From assembly GCF_022539315.1 (NCBI RefSeq), contig NC_066332.1, positions 1,426,001-1,490,000 of the forward strand: a DNA stretch of 64,000 bases. Reading direction: 5' to 3'. The notes beneath the pieces were generated by a model. That model was not told where the DNA came from, ran no database searches, and saw only the letters and a list, made by a program, of their open reading frames with translations. Origin of the DNA: Serinus canaria (lineage: Eukaryota; Chordata; Aves; Passeriformes; Fringillidae). The translations under genes were made by a program, and so were the position numbers. This document shows, piece by piece, positions 34,476 through 45,077 of this stretch; the stretch's first letter is position 1, and the number at the start of each line of letters is the position of its first letter.

Positions 34476-35450
34476 TGTCTTTGGTTAGTTCTGAGGGGGG
34501 CAGCGGTTTCCCAGGTATCAAGGAAAAAAAATAAATAAAAACAACAATTTTTTTTTTTAGAAAGACGACAACACCGATGAAGGTTTGGTTTTTGTTTTGT
34601 TTTTTTCTCTTTCTTTTTTTTCCTTGTTTTTGTGTATGTATCTTTTAAAAGCCTTGGAGAAGTGAAGAAGAATAAAAAGAAAGGGAGGAAGAAGAAAAAT
34701 CTTCGTTCGACTGTCCTAGAAGGGGTACACAGGAGAAACCCCCACTGCCCAGCGCTTCGACACAGCCGCAGGATCCCGGCCGCTACCAACCACACGGATA
34801 ATAATAATAATAATAATAATCGTAATAATAATAGTAACAATAAAACAATTACGGCTATAAAGATCGGCTCTCAGAAAAATAAAAATTAAAAAAATTAAAA
34901 ATAAAACCGCCAAAAAGCGAGCGTGGTGAGTTATTCTAAGGTCTGAGGTAGAGCAGTCTCGAGTCAAAGTGCTTTTCCCAATGAGAAATCAAAGAAGGAA
35001 AAAATATAATAACAACAACAATAATAATAATAATAATAATAAATAACGAGCCGGGACATGGAGAGGCGGTGGCGGTCAGACGGGCTGTGGCTGCTGCCGC
35101 GGCGACATCGCCCTGCGCGTCCTGACGCGGGGATGGGGACACGCGGGGACGGGGACACGCTCCGCCGCTCCTCGCTCCACCGCTCGCTCGCTCTCTCTCT
35201 CTCTCTCTCTTTTCTCGTTCTCTCTCTCCCTCGACGTCTCGGCGGCACCGTCGCACCGGGCTCTGTCCGTCCGTCCGTCCGTCCGTCAGTCCTATCTACC
35301 CCCGCGCATCACTACCCGCGGCGGCCGCCCGTGTCCCCGGCGTGGCATGGCCCGGCGGTGGCGGAGCGTAGGGCCCGGGGCGGGCGGGCCGGGCGGAGGG
35401 CGCGGGGCAGAGGGGCGGCCCCGCCGTCCGGCCGCGCAGGGGCTCTGCAT
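34476..35450 (-). other. LHX1: Probable LHX1 5' untranslated region
   Basis: This is the stretch between the LHX1 start codon and the best core-promoter candidate at about 35480. It is rich in simple repeats: TAA-type runs at 34798-34845 and 35017-35045, a CT run at 35187-35232, and a GTCC run at 35264-35288. Several ATGs lie upstream of the real start on the transcribed strand. One upstream frame (34840-34424) runs past the LHX1 start in a different frame. Whether this leader contains an intron is unknown. Confidence 0.45.
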
Positions 35451-35475
35451 GGTCCCGGCGCCGCCGCCGCCGCAG

Positions 35476-35518
35476 CCTTATGCACCGCGCGCCCACGTCA
35501 CCGCCCGCCGCGGCCAAT
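35476..35518 (-). promoter_or_regulatory. LHX1: LHX1 core promoter candidate: CCAAT, CRE-like and TATA-like boxes
   Basis: Read on the minus strand, an inverted CCAAT box (ATTGG, 35518-35514) is followed by TGACGTG (35500-35494) and then TGCATAAGG (35484-35476). The spacing is normal for a TATA-type promoter and would put transcription start near 35450. The boxes sit in a very GC-rich CpG island upstream of the LHX1 start codon. The motifs are read directly; promoter use is inferred. Confidence 0.5.
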
Positions 35519-35578
35519 CCGCGCCGCCGCCGCCGCCCCCCCGCGCCCGCCGCGCCGCCGCCGGACGGGGCGTCCGCG

Positions 35579-35588
35579 CCCCTTTATA
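35579..35588 (-). promoter_or_regulatory. LHX1: Alternative TATA box (TATAAAGGGG)
   Basis: On the minus strand TATAAAGGGG stands alone in GC-rich sequence, about 100 bp upstream of the CATAAGG candidate. It could serve an upstream LHX1 start near 35555. It does not read as a TATA box for plus-strand transcription. Confidence 0.4.
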
Positions 35589-35624
35589 GAGCCGCCGGGG
35601 CGCCACCGCCGCCTCCGCCCGCCG

Positions 35625-35702
35625 GCCCGCCGAGCGACCGACCGACGCACCGATAGACACACCGACACACCGACAGACGCACCGACAGACACACCGACGG
35701 CC
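35625..35702. repeat. CCGA/ACACCGAC-type low-complexity run
   Basis: Short imperfect units of CCGA and CACCGACA repeat just upstream of the LHX1 promoter candidates. It lies in the CpG island and has no coding meaning. Confidence 0.7.
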
Positions 35703-38700
35703 GGCCCGGCCCCCCGCGAGCGCGATGCTCCGGTAGGTGCGAGGGGGCACGGACGTGGGCACGGCGCGCACGAGGAGACGCGGCCGCTCGGTGGGGTCTG
35801 GCACCCCCGCGGGGTCACGGATCCGTTAGAGCGACCCGGTGGCCGCCGCCGGCCTGAGGAGCGCCTCGCTGGGCACCGGCGGCAAACGAGATCCCGCTTC
35901 GCCGTGGCTTCCCCGAGGGCGCGGGGTTTCCGCGGGGCGCGGAGCCGAGGAGCAGCCCGAGGCGGGCCGCTTTTCCAGGGAGGAGCGGTGCGGCGGGGCC
36001 GGGACCGCGGCCCGGGACGCTCCGGCGGGGCAGCCCCGGTGGGGAGGGGGCGGCGGGCCCGGGGCCACCCGACCGCCGAGGGCACAGCCGAGGCGCCGCT
36101 AACTTCGCCGTGGTTCCGTTACCGGCGCTCGCAGCGCGCGTCCGGGGCCGAGGAGCACCGGCCACTGCCATGTAGCTTCTTTATTTTTTCTTGTTTTAGT
36201 AAATAAAAATTAATTCGCTTTTACCTTCCAGGGGCCGGTCGGTAGCGGGGTGGTGCGGAGGGACGAGGTTTCTCTTTCCTTCGCGCTTTACTGCCCGTCA
36301 GGAGCCACCGCTCCGGGGAGGTGTCACCGCCTGGCCCCGGCCCCTCCCGACCCTGGAGCCCGCCCCTCTCCCCGTCCCAGCGGGCTGAGCCCGGGCGGTG
36401 GACGGGGAGGGGAACGGCGGATGGAAGGGACCGAGCGTGTCCGGGGTTACTCACACCACCGAGAACCGAGGCTGGGCGCGGGGATGGCAGAGGCCCGCCC
36501 CGGAGCCCGCAGCATCCCCCGCCTGGACCCACTGCCCTCGCTCTCTTTCACGTCTATTTTCCTCGTCCTTGAGAGGAGAAAAAAAAAAAAAAAAAAAAAA
36601 AGAAAAAAAGAAAAGAAAGAGCAGGAAGGCATAAATTGGAAGACAGAAAGAAAAAGGAAGGCAGCAAACGCGCTCCGCGCGGGACCGGCGAGGATGGAGA
36701 GCGTGCCCAGGCCGGGAGAGGCGGCTCCAGGCTGTCCTGGGCTGTGACATCGCCTCGGAGCTCCTGCGGGTGTTTGAAAGCCCCTGGCTGGGTCCCGCTA
36801 TCATCCTCGCCCCCCGTCGGGGCGCGCACCGGGCGCTCCCCGCGCAGCTGTCGGTTCGCTCGGGGCCGCTGCCGGGGATCAATGGAGCCGGGCTCGCCCC
36901 GCCCGGTGCCCGCACATGGGCGCTTCTCATGCGGAGCCGGCGCGGGCGGGAAGGCGACAGCTGCGGGTGCCGTCAGGGGAGCGCTCCCGCGGCCCCCGGT
37001 GCCATGTGTCGCCGGGGATGAATGAGGGGAAGGCGATGAGCATCTCGCGTCCATCAAGCACCAGGTTTTTCACAGCGATTTTTTTTTTTCTCCTTTCCCA
37101 GGCGTTAGCGAAAGCATCTGGTTCTCCCCCCGCTGCCGGGGGGCTCAGGTCGTGCCCAACCCCTCCCCGCTGGCCCCGGGGTCCCCCCCGCTCCGCTGCG
37201 CTTCCCGGGGAGCTCTGCCCGCCCGAACCCCCCGAGCCCCGCTCGGGACAGGAGGGGCACAGCGGGGTGTCCCCTCTGCCTCGCCCCCAGCGGGGATCCC
37301 GACCCAGAGCAGGCGTTTGAGAGGCCAAATCGCCCGCGCTTGTCTCCAGCGGATCCGAAAATCAACCCCCGGCATCCCCGGGCTGTCCCGGCCTGCTGCG
37401 CCCCGCGGGGCCGCGCGTGGGGCATCCCCCGAGGGGAGGGGGAGACCCCGGCGGCAGCAGCGCCGTGTGCCGCCCCCTCCCAGGGCCGGCTGCTGGGGAC
37501 GGGGGGATTTTTTGTTTTGCCCTCTATTTTGCAATTCTCCCCGGTCCGTTCCCGTGTCGAGGCCCCAGCCCCACCCGAGCCCCGCGGGGAGCGGCCAGGA
37601 TGCTCCAGAGCAACCCCGGCCGGCCCCAGTGCTGGAAAGGAGGGACATTAGGAGAGTAAAAAAGAAAAGAAAGAAAGGAAGGAAAGGGGGAAATCAGCAG
37701 ATGTTTTAAAAAGGGATTTTTTTTTTTTAAGGATGGAAATTAAAGGAGGAAAAAATTTTTAAAATTTAGAAAAATAGAGAGTGTAAGTAAAATAGTGACT
37801 AGTGAAAGAGAGCCAAATAAAGAGAGAGGTAAAATAAAAGATAAAAAAAAATAATAAAACCAAGCAAAACAGCCAAACAAACCCAAACTCAAATTCATTT
37901 TAAATCTAATACCGAAGAAAAACACCAAGTCCCTTTCAGGCGAGTTTAAATTTGCATTTTATGGGTGTCGTTCCCATCTTTTTAGTTAAACATCACCTTG
38001 TTTATCATCCCCTTTTGCCACCGCTGTGCTCAGCAATGGGATTTCTCTCTCCTTTACGGGGTGCCGGTGCTGCACAAGCCCCGAGCCCCCTCCGCGGTTC
38101 CTTGTGGAGCATCCCCGCACTCCCAGCCGGGCAAAAACTTCCCTCCCACGCCCTGGCAGACGTTTTCACTACATCCATCCCCCGACAGCACGAAGTTTTC
38201 CCTCTTTTCCCATTCATTTTAAATTTGATTTTCTTTTTTCCTCCTTTTAAGCCTTTCTCCAGGACAGCGCGCGGGCTCGGGGCCGGTGACCGGCGCGGTC
38301 CCCGACGGGGCGGGGGCGGCCCCGAGCTCCCGTTCCGACCCCTCGGCACCCCGGGGCAGCGCGGCTCGGGGCCGGGGTCTCTCCCGCCACCCCGGGCGGC
38401 GCTGTGGGGGGACAGCGAAGGTGGGGGGACAGCGAAGGTGGGGGTCCCCCTCCCCCCGTCCCCAGCACCTTCCCCGGCAGAAAGAGCGCCTCCGCCTGAT
38501 TAAATATATATGCGGTTAATGCTCTGGCCAAATATTGAAGTTAAGATGTAATTAAGCCTTACAACATCCCCGCACCATAAACCCCATGGCTGGACAGGAT
38601 CCATCCCCAGGTTTGTTTTAAAAGAGCTTGGGAGAAAAAAAAAAAAAAGAAGAAGGAAAAGATCTTTAAATTATGTATTAGAAGGTCCCAGTTTATCTTG

Positions 38701-38869
38701 CCACACTCGGGTCGATGCTGAGGGTAAACACCACACTGTCGCCCCCCGGCTCCGCTCGCCTTTCCCTTTTCTTTTATTTTTTTTTCTATTTATTTTCCTT
38801 TTCCTTATTTATTTTCCTGCCCCCCAGCCCCGTGATTAGCCCTCCCGGGTTTCTGCCCACGTCGCTAAA

Positions 38870-38945
38870 TGTTGTCGCTTACACTCCGAGCTCATGCATT
38901 GTTTATGGGAAATACGGTTAATAAATAATTACAAATCCGAGGAGT
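38870..38945. promoter_or_regulatory. Possible conserved element upstream of LHX1
   Basis: A short unique block contains CATGCATTGTTTATGGG and a GGTTAATAAATAATTACAAA stretch, with FOX- and homeodomain-type sites within 70 bp. Inference from motif density. Confidence 0.25.
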
Positions 38946-39239
38946 GCGGCTTTGCCTTTGACTGACGGGAAAGTGTCCGGGAAGGGCCGGGGGTAGGCGG
39001 GGGTGGCCCCGAGCCCGGCCGGGGGGTGCGGCTGTGGGACAGCCGAGCGGGATCCTCCACTCGGCAAAGGACAGATAAAAGGCGAATAAAAGAGAAAAGA
39101 AAGAAAAGTGGAGAGGTAGAGGGGGCGACGGGGGGGCTATAAAAAAAGAGGGTGAAGCGAACCCCCGGAGGATGCACGGCTCCCGGCTCATCCATCTTCA
39201 TTGTCTCCGTGTGTGCAAAAGCAACTCCGGTCTAAGGAA

Positions 39240-39430
39240 AAGCCACTATCAAAGCCATGGCTTTATTTTATATCCTATAGATCAGGAGGGAGGCAAAGCT
39301 TTATTTTCGCCCAGAGACAGATATTTTATTTCTCTCTTACGGTTTTATGTGTGAGAGATGTCAAAAAGGTAAAATAGATTGCTAATGCATAGGCAAAACG
39401 AAGCTGTTTTGGCATGCTCTGTGTCAGGAG
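39240..39430. promoter_or_regulatory. Possible conserved element upstream of LHX1
   Basis: AT-rich unique sequence contains GGCTTTATTTTATATCC, GCTTTATTTTCGCCC, CAGATATTTTATTTC and GCTAATGCATAGGC. Caudal/HOX-type TTTAT sites recur. Sequence texture suggests constraint, not repeat. Confidence 0.3.
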
Positions 39431-40429
39431 GGCTCCCGGGGAGCGCGGGCTGGGGATTTAGGGCTGATGGGGGACTCGGGGGGATTCTGCTAAAACATCT
39501 CTCTCCATAAATCCTGCCGCATGGTCAGCGCGAGCCGCAGGAGGAGTTTTAAAGGGGAAGAGTTGGAGCGCGGTGGAGCGGAGCGGGATCCCGGCCCGGT
39601 CCGGTCCCGCTGGGATCCCGGGGGCGCAGCCGCCCTCCCACCGGAGCTGCGGTGCTGGGGACCGGACCGAGCCGCTGCCGGCGGCACAAAGCGCTCCCGG
39701 CTCACCCCGCCCGGCCGAGGCGCGCCCCACACCCCCCTCGCCTGATTTTATGTCAATATTTCATTCTATTTTTTTTTTCCCCCAAAACGAGCACCCATCC
39801 CACGACCATCGGTCCAACTCCCGGAGCTGCGGCTGCTCAGCATCTGCCTCCCCGACCCCGGCGGCGGATCTACACGGACCTTTTCCAAAGTTAAAATATA
39901 TCTCCCCAAGCTGCAACAATTTTCATACTTTTTGACCTCGGGGATTTACTTAGCACGTTAAGTTCAAGGCTCAGAAGCCCAGGGCTATTACTCATTTAGG
40001 CACTCCCACCACCAACCCTTTTCACCACATATTTTATCATTTGACTTCCTGGCTTAAATTCATGTTATGGCAAATAATGGATGGTAATACTTTCCCCCTT
40101 CCCCATGTTAATTGTCTTGTCTGACAGCCTCCGCATTTGAAGTGATTTAAAGCAAACAAGGGTGCAGCGAGAGCAGGAGACAACCCAGCACAAACCCCTG
40201 CGGGAGCCCTGCGGCTCCGGCTCTTCCCTCCCAGGTCCTGGGCTGGATCCAGAGCAAGGCAAAGCCTCCCCAAAAAGCATCGCCCGGCCCTCGCTGGGGT
40301 CCTGCGGTGCCGAGGCCGCTTCTCCCCGGAGCCCGCAGCCCCTGGGCTGACTCGGGGGGACTCACCCCTGCCTCGGGCCCCTCCGGCTCTGCTGCCCAGA
40401 AGATTCCTTCCTTGGCGCGGCTGAAATGG

Positions 40430-40570
40430 GGAATCACATCCGAGTGCTATTTGCAAATTCAAAAAAGCAAGGTGTACTTGATTAGGAAATTAATTATTTC
40501 AGTACCCCCAGGATTATATTGTTTTTCTAAGTTCTGTGGGCCGGTGTAATTTACTAATTTCACAGTGGCT
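40430..40570. promoter_or_regulatory. Candidate conserved element with palindromic octamer
   Basis: The block contains a palindromic POU-type ATTTGCAAAT at 40449-40458 and TTAATTA at 40490-40496, then GATTATATTG and a GTGTAATTTACTAATTTC stretch. It stands out as AT-rich and unique between GC-rich flanks. Confidence 0.35.
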
Positions 40571-42089
40571 GAACTTCCCCGGGAGTGAGAGTCAATCTCC
40601 CCTCTCTGACACCCGGGCGGATCCCGCGCGGAGGCAGCGGCTCCTCGGCAGGATCGGAGGGAAGGGGGAGCCCAGAGCTTCCCTCTGCTCCTGCCGCTGA
40701 CCTGCTGCGTGACCCTGGCCAAATCCCTCGTTTCTGCTCTTTCTGGGAGTGGGCAGTGCTCCCTTCCCACCAGGAGCAGCTCCTGCTGCTGAGAAAGGAG
40801 CACACAGTGCCCAGCGCTGGCACTGCCCTCCGTGCCCGTAAGGAAGGAGGGCTGCTGCATCACACCTCCTTCTCAAGAACTGCAGAAGAGGATTCTCGAC
40901 ACAGAAGGGTTTTTGTCATCAGCAGAATGTCATGTTTTGGTGCTGACATCACTGTCAGGCAGAACGTTTGGGGAAAAATACCTGAAATCCCAGCAAACAG
41001 GACTGTGCTGGAACAAAGCAGGTGCAGGGGCAGAGCTGGGCTCAGCATCACCTGGGCCAGGTACCTGAGCCCCGGGCTCCCCTCCCAGGGGACACGGAAT
41101 GCAGAGCTCCTGCCTGTGTTTGTGCCTGCCAGCTCAGTCCTGACTAATCTGCTATCTATAGATTCTGTCATTTGTTACTGTGCTAGATCATGTCCTATTT
41201 ATACAATTTTCTATTTTAAAGGCTTTGAGAGGCCGTGGAGGCCTTGGCCAGCCTGCCCTTCCTTCTCCCCACACCCCAGCCCAGGCAGCTGGGTCAGTGC
41301 AGTGGAGCCCAGCAGGGTCCCTGGCTGCTGGTGCCTCCCCAGGCACATTCAGAGCTGCTGTTTCCTTCCCTTGTCCCTGAGTGATGCTCCAAGCGTGGCT
41401 GACGTGCACACAGCTCCTCTCAACGCCACGGTGGGGACGTGGCACACACAGCCACAATCCCACATCCCTGAGCTGCATCAGTATGCCGTGCTCAGGATGA
41501 AAAAACCCAAATCATTCTGGTCTAGAATGTCAAATTTCCCTAGTTCCAGCTAATTTTTCCAGGGGTTGAGCTCCAACCCCACGGGGATCCTGCTGTCCCA
41601 CACTGTGCCCCAGGGCAAGTCCCCACACAGGACAGAGTCACACGCTGGCACTACCAAGGGCCAACCCTCCACACTCAGAAGCACTTAAAAACCAAATATC
41701 ATTCTAAAAAATCCATCCTTGGCATTTTTGTGCCTCTTCACAACCTGTCACCAAATTCTGGGGCCCAGGAGCTCCATACCAGCCCAGCCCCAGGGTGCTC
41801 CTCTCCTCTCTCCAGAACATCCACCCCCAAACCAGCATCGCATGAAGGCACTGGAGATTTCCCCATGCAAACAGTTAAACCTTGTTTCCCCAAACCCTGG
41901 GGAACAGATTCACCCAGTGCCTTCCTCCTGCCTGTGCAATGTCACCATTCCCACCGAGGACAAGTGGCTGCAGGAGCTGGGATGTCTGTGCTGGTGATGT
42001 CCCCACACACAAGAACGGGAACTTCAGGCTCAGAAAGTGTGAGTCTGCAGAATTCCCTTCCAATGGGGCTCTTTCAGTCGTGGAAATAA

Positions 42090-42310
42090 AATCTACATGG
42101 CTGCAATTAGTCAATATTTGTAAAGCCTGTAAGGCTGCAGGAGGAATGGCTGAGAGGAACTGGCGTGGTTATGAGAGAAATGCATTAATAACAGCAGCAG
42201 TGGCTGCTGAGGAGCCTGCTCCTAATGATCTACAATTTATTTCCTTAAGGGCGTGCTAATAAACAAAGCTGTTTTTTAGAATCTGCTGTATTTATTGCAC
42301 ATAGGCCCTC
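42090..42310. promoter_or_regulatory. Candidate conserved element with FOX/TCF-type sites
   Basis: Contains CAATTAG at 42104-42110, TCAATATTTG, GCATTAATAAC, CCTAATGATC and AATAAACAAAG at about 42258-42268. Unique sequence next to a minisatellite, and plausibly an LHX1 control element. Confidence 0.35.
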
Positions 42311-42589
42311 AGATCAAGTAGGTTTCTCGCCACAGCATCACCTTCCTGCTCCCCCTCTCTGCAATCCCCCATGAGCTCCTGCAGTGCCCAGACCAGGGAC
42401 ACAGAGCCCTGCCCAAGCTGCACCCCAGACCCTGAACCTGCTGCCCTTGGCCTGACATCCTTCTTGGACATCCCAAAGGGTCCCCTGACCTCGGGGACAG
42501 GCGTTTGTCCTCATGCCAGCCTGGGTTTGTGGGAGTCCCTGATGGATCCCCGAGCCATGGATCACCTGCACGCTCCCTGACTGACCCAA

Positions 42590-43106
42590 ACTCACCCAAG
42601 GTTATTCCCCGCCATCAGCTCTCCCCAAAAACTCACCCAAGGTTATTCCCTGCCATCAGCTCTCCCTAAAAACTCACCCAAGGTTATTCCCTGCCATCAG
42701 CTCTCCCCAAAAACTCACCCAAGGTTATTCCCTGCCATCAGCTCTCCCTAAAAACTCACCCAAGGTTATTCCCTGCCATCAGCTCTCCCTAAAAACTCAC
42801 CCAAGATTATTCCCTGCCATCAGCTCTCCTTAAAAACTCACCCAAGGTTATTCCCTGCCATCAGCTCTCCCTAAAAACTCACCCAAAGGTTATTCCCCGC
42901 CATCAGCTCTCCCTAAAAACTCACCCAAGGTTATTCCCTGCCATCAGCTCTCCCCAAAAACTCACCCAAGGTTATTCCCTGCCATCAGCTCTCCCTAAAA
43001 ACTCACCCAAGGTTATTCCCCGCCATCAGCTCTCCCTAAAAACTCACCCAAGGTTATTCCCTGCCATCAGCTCTCCCCAAAAACTCACCCAAGGTTATTC
43101 CCAGCT
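42590..43106. repeat. 41-bp minisatellite, about 12.5 copies
   Basis: Each unit is ACTCACCCAAGGTTATTCCC followed by TGCCATCAGCTCTCCCTAAAA. Copies differ mainly at C/T positions and one has a single inserted A. There are no spacers between copies, so this is not a CRISPR-like array. Confidence 0.97.
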
Positions 43107-45015
43107 CTCCTTAGAACCTGAGCAGCAGCTCCAGAGCCCAGGCAGGGAGGAGTCCCCTGCCCCTGTGGCTCTCCCAGCAGCTCTGTGCCCAAGGTGGGGT
43201 GCAGGGAGCAGCTCTGGGCTCTGCACACAATCCCTGCTCTCCCCCACACAGCCAAGGAGGTGCCCACTCAAACAAACCCTTCCTGCAGGAGAGGAAAAGC
43301 AGGAGGAGGGGGGCACCAAGAAAACTCCCAGACCCTTCAGGTTTTTGTGGAAACCCCTGTTGGGGCACCCCGGGGCTGTGCCAGTGCTTGGTGCCCATCT
43401 GGACTCACATTGCCCCCACATCTGTGGAACCAGGCTGCTGCTCACAAGCTGAAATAACCCTGGAGTGTTCAGAATTTAGGGAAAAAGAAGGGAAAAAATG
43501 TTTGGAAAGGGTGGTTTTATAATTCTAGGATTAACACAAAATACCCTTTTCCTTGGGGGTTCCCCCAGCTCATGCCAGGGAAGGGAGGGAGGCTGGGCCA
43601 GGCAGCTCCTCCCAGGGCCCAGACCCAGGGCAGGAAAGGGGGAAACCACTTGTCACTTGAAAATTCACATTTTTGTTATTCCTGTGAGAATCAGGAAATC
43701 CACATTACCACTAGGGCTGGGAAATGCACCTTTGGAGGGAGTGCTCAGTGTGGGGTCTGCCAGGTGAAGGAGTCCCTGGGCAGGGAAGAAATTCCAAGAT
43801 AAAGAAGAAAATTACCTACAGCAGGAAGCCATATGAAAACCTGCTCATCTTTCACTGCCCTGATAGGTTGCTGCTTTTTTTGTGCATTTAAAAAAATCGA
43901 CAAAACTCCTGAATTAATATGAAAACAAAAAAATTACAGCTAAAACAACTCTGAGATGGTCATACAACCAAATATATGCATTAGATGTTAAACCTTCTAT
44001 CAGAGAGCTCAGCTGGAAGTTATTTTTTTTCATAAATCTGCAAAATATAATTAAATTGATGATGGTTAAAAAAAAAAAAAAAAAAAAAAGCCTGGTCCAA
44101 ACCCTTATAAGGATATTTCAGCCATGCTGAGGTTCCTTTTCCATAAATGTTAAGCAGACATCTGTAAACATAATTGGAATTTACTGCACACGTGAATAAC
44201 TGCATATCAATGAGCCTGGGTTGGGGTTTGGGGAGGGCTGCAGGTGCCCCCCCTTGCTGATAAGGCTCTGGCACATCCCAGCTCAATTCCAAATGTCAAT
44301 TCTCTACATTTTAATTTTTTTTACAATAATTTTTTTCCCCTGGCTGTTGCCTTGTTGCATTTATCACGGAGCCTCTGTAGATGAGCCATCCTGAGGAATT
44401 CTGTGCGTCCCCAGGTTTGTTTACCAGGCTGATAGTTATTCTTTTGGAAAATGCAGAGTGCTATTGTCAGGCATTGCTTAATATTAATGACAGAGATCTG
44501 GGCAGCGGAGAGAGCTGGATGAGCACAACTTCATTTCACCATTCCTCATGGTTTTCCCTCATTTTTTTCTCCCCTCCTTTCCTTTCCTTTGCTTTCTCCT
44601 TTGTTATGGGAAATACCAGGCAAAGCACAGAGCCCTCTGGCCCTAAACCCAGGAATCAGTGGCAAGATCCCTGGTTTTGAAATCAGTGGGAAATCTTCCA
44701 ATTCCTGTGGAAATTCAGGACCAAGACTTTCAGCACCCACTGAGCTCCATGCCCAGGGGCTGGGAAATCCTCCTCAAACCTGTGCCCACGGTGAAGGTGC
44801 CTCTCCTCCTCATGTCCCTCTCCATCCTCCCTGTCCGGGGAAAAGTTGGGAATCCCACAGCAAGGAGGGCAGCTCCATTTTGGGGGGTTTGGTGAAAAAG
44901 GGCTGTGCCCACTCCCAGCCAGCCCCCAGCTGAAACCAGCTCAGCCTCGGGCTGTGAATCTGCAGGGGCAAATCCAGGCCCAGCGTCCTGCAGCAAACTT
45001 TGGGAGCTGGATTCC

Positions 45016-45077
45016 ATTATTCCCATTATTCCCATTATTCCCATTATTCCCATTATTCCCATTATTCCCATTATTCC
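45016..45077. repeat. 9-bp tandem repeat (ATTCCCATT), about seven copies
   Basis: Near-perfect CCATTATTC units run from 45016. In frame it reads as an IPI-type tripeptide repeat, a by-product. Confidence 0.95.

Larger units (their letters stand above)
32900..37700. promoter_or_regulatory. LHX1: Large CpG island around the LHX1 5' end
   Basis: From LHX1 exon 2 to about 37.7 kb the sequence is GC-rich and full of CG dinucleotides, interrupted by the AT-rich leader at 34480-35050. Long CpG islands of this kind are typical of developmental transcription-factor genes held by Polycomb. All long open frames here, for example plus-strand 35058-36206, are low-complexity by-products of GC content. Confidence 0.7.
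36240..42589. other. LHX1 upstream flank, no coding exon recognised
   Basis: The first 1.5 kb is CpG island, with a poly(A) run at 36577-36602 and GC-rich sequence to 37.65 kb. Beyond this, AT-rich blocks alternate with GC-rich ones. No CR1 or LTR was recognised. Open frames here lack any protein similarity I can name. Confidence 0.6.

Noticed and set aside
35058..36206. 382-codon plus-strand open frame in the CpG island
   Set aside because: It is arginine/alanine/proline-rich low complexity produced by GC content, with no recognisable domain.
42590..43106. Regular 41-bp repeats that could be mistaken for a CRISPR array
   Set aside because: Units are directly adjacent with no unique spacers, and the genome is vertebrate.
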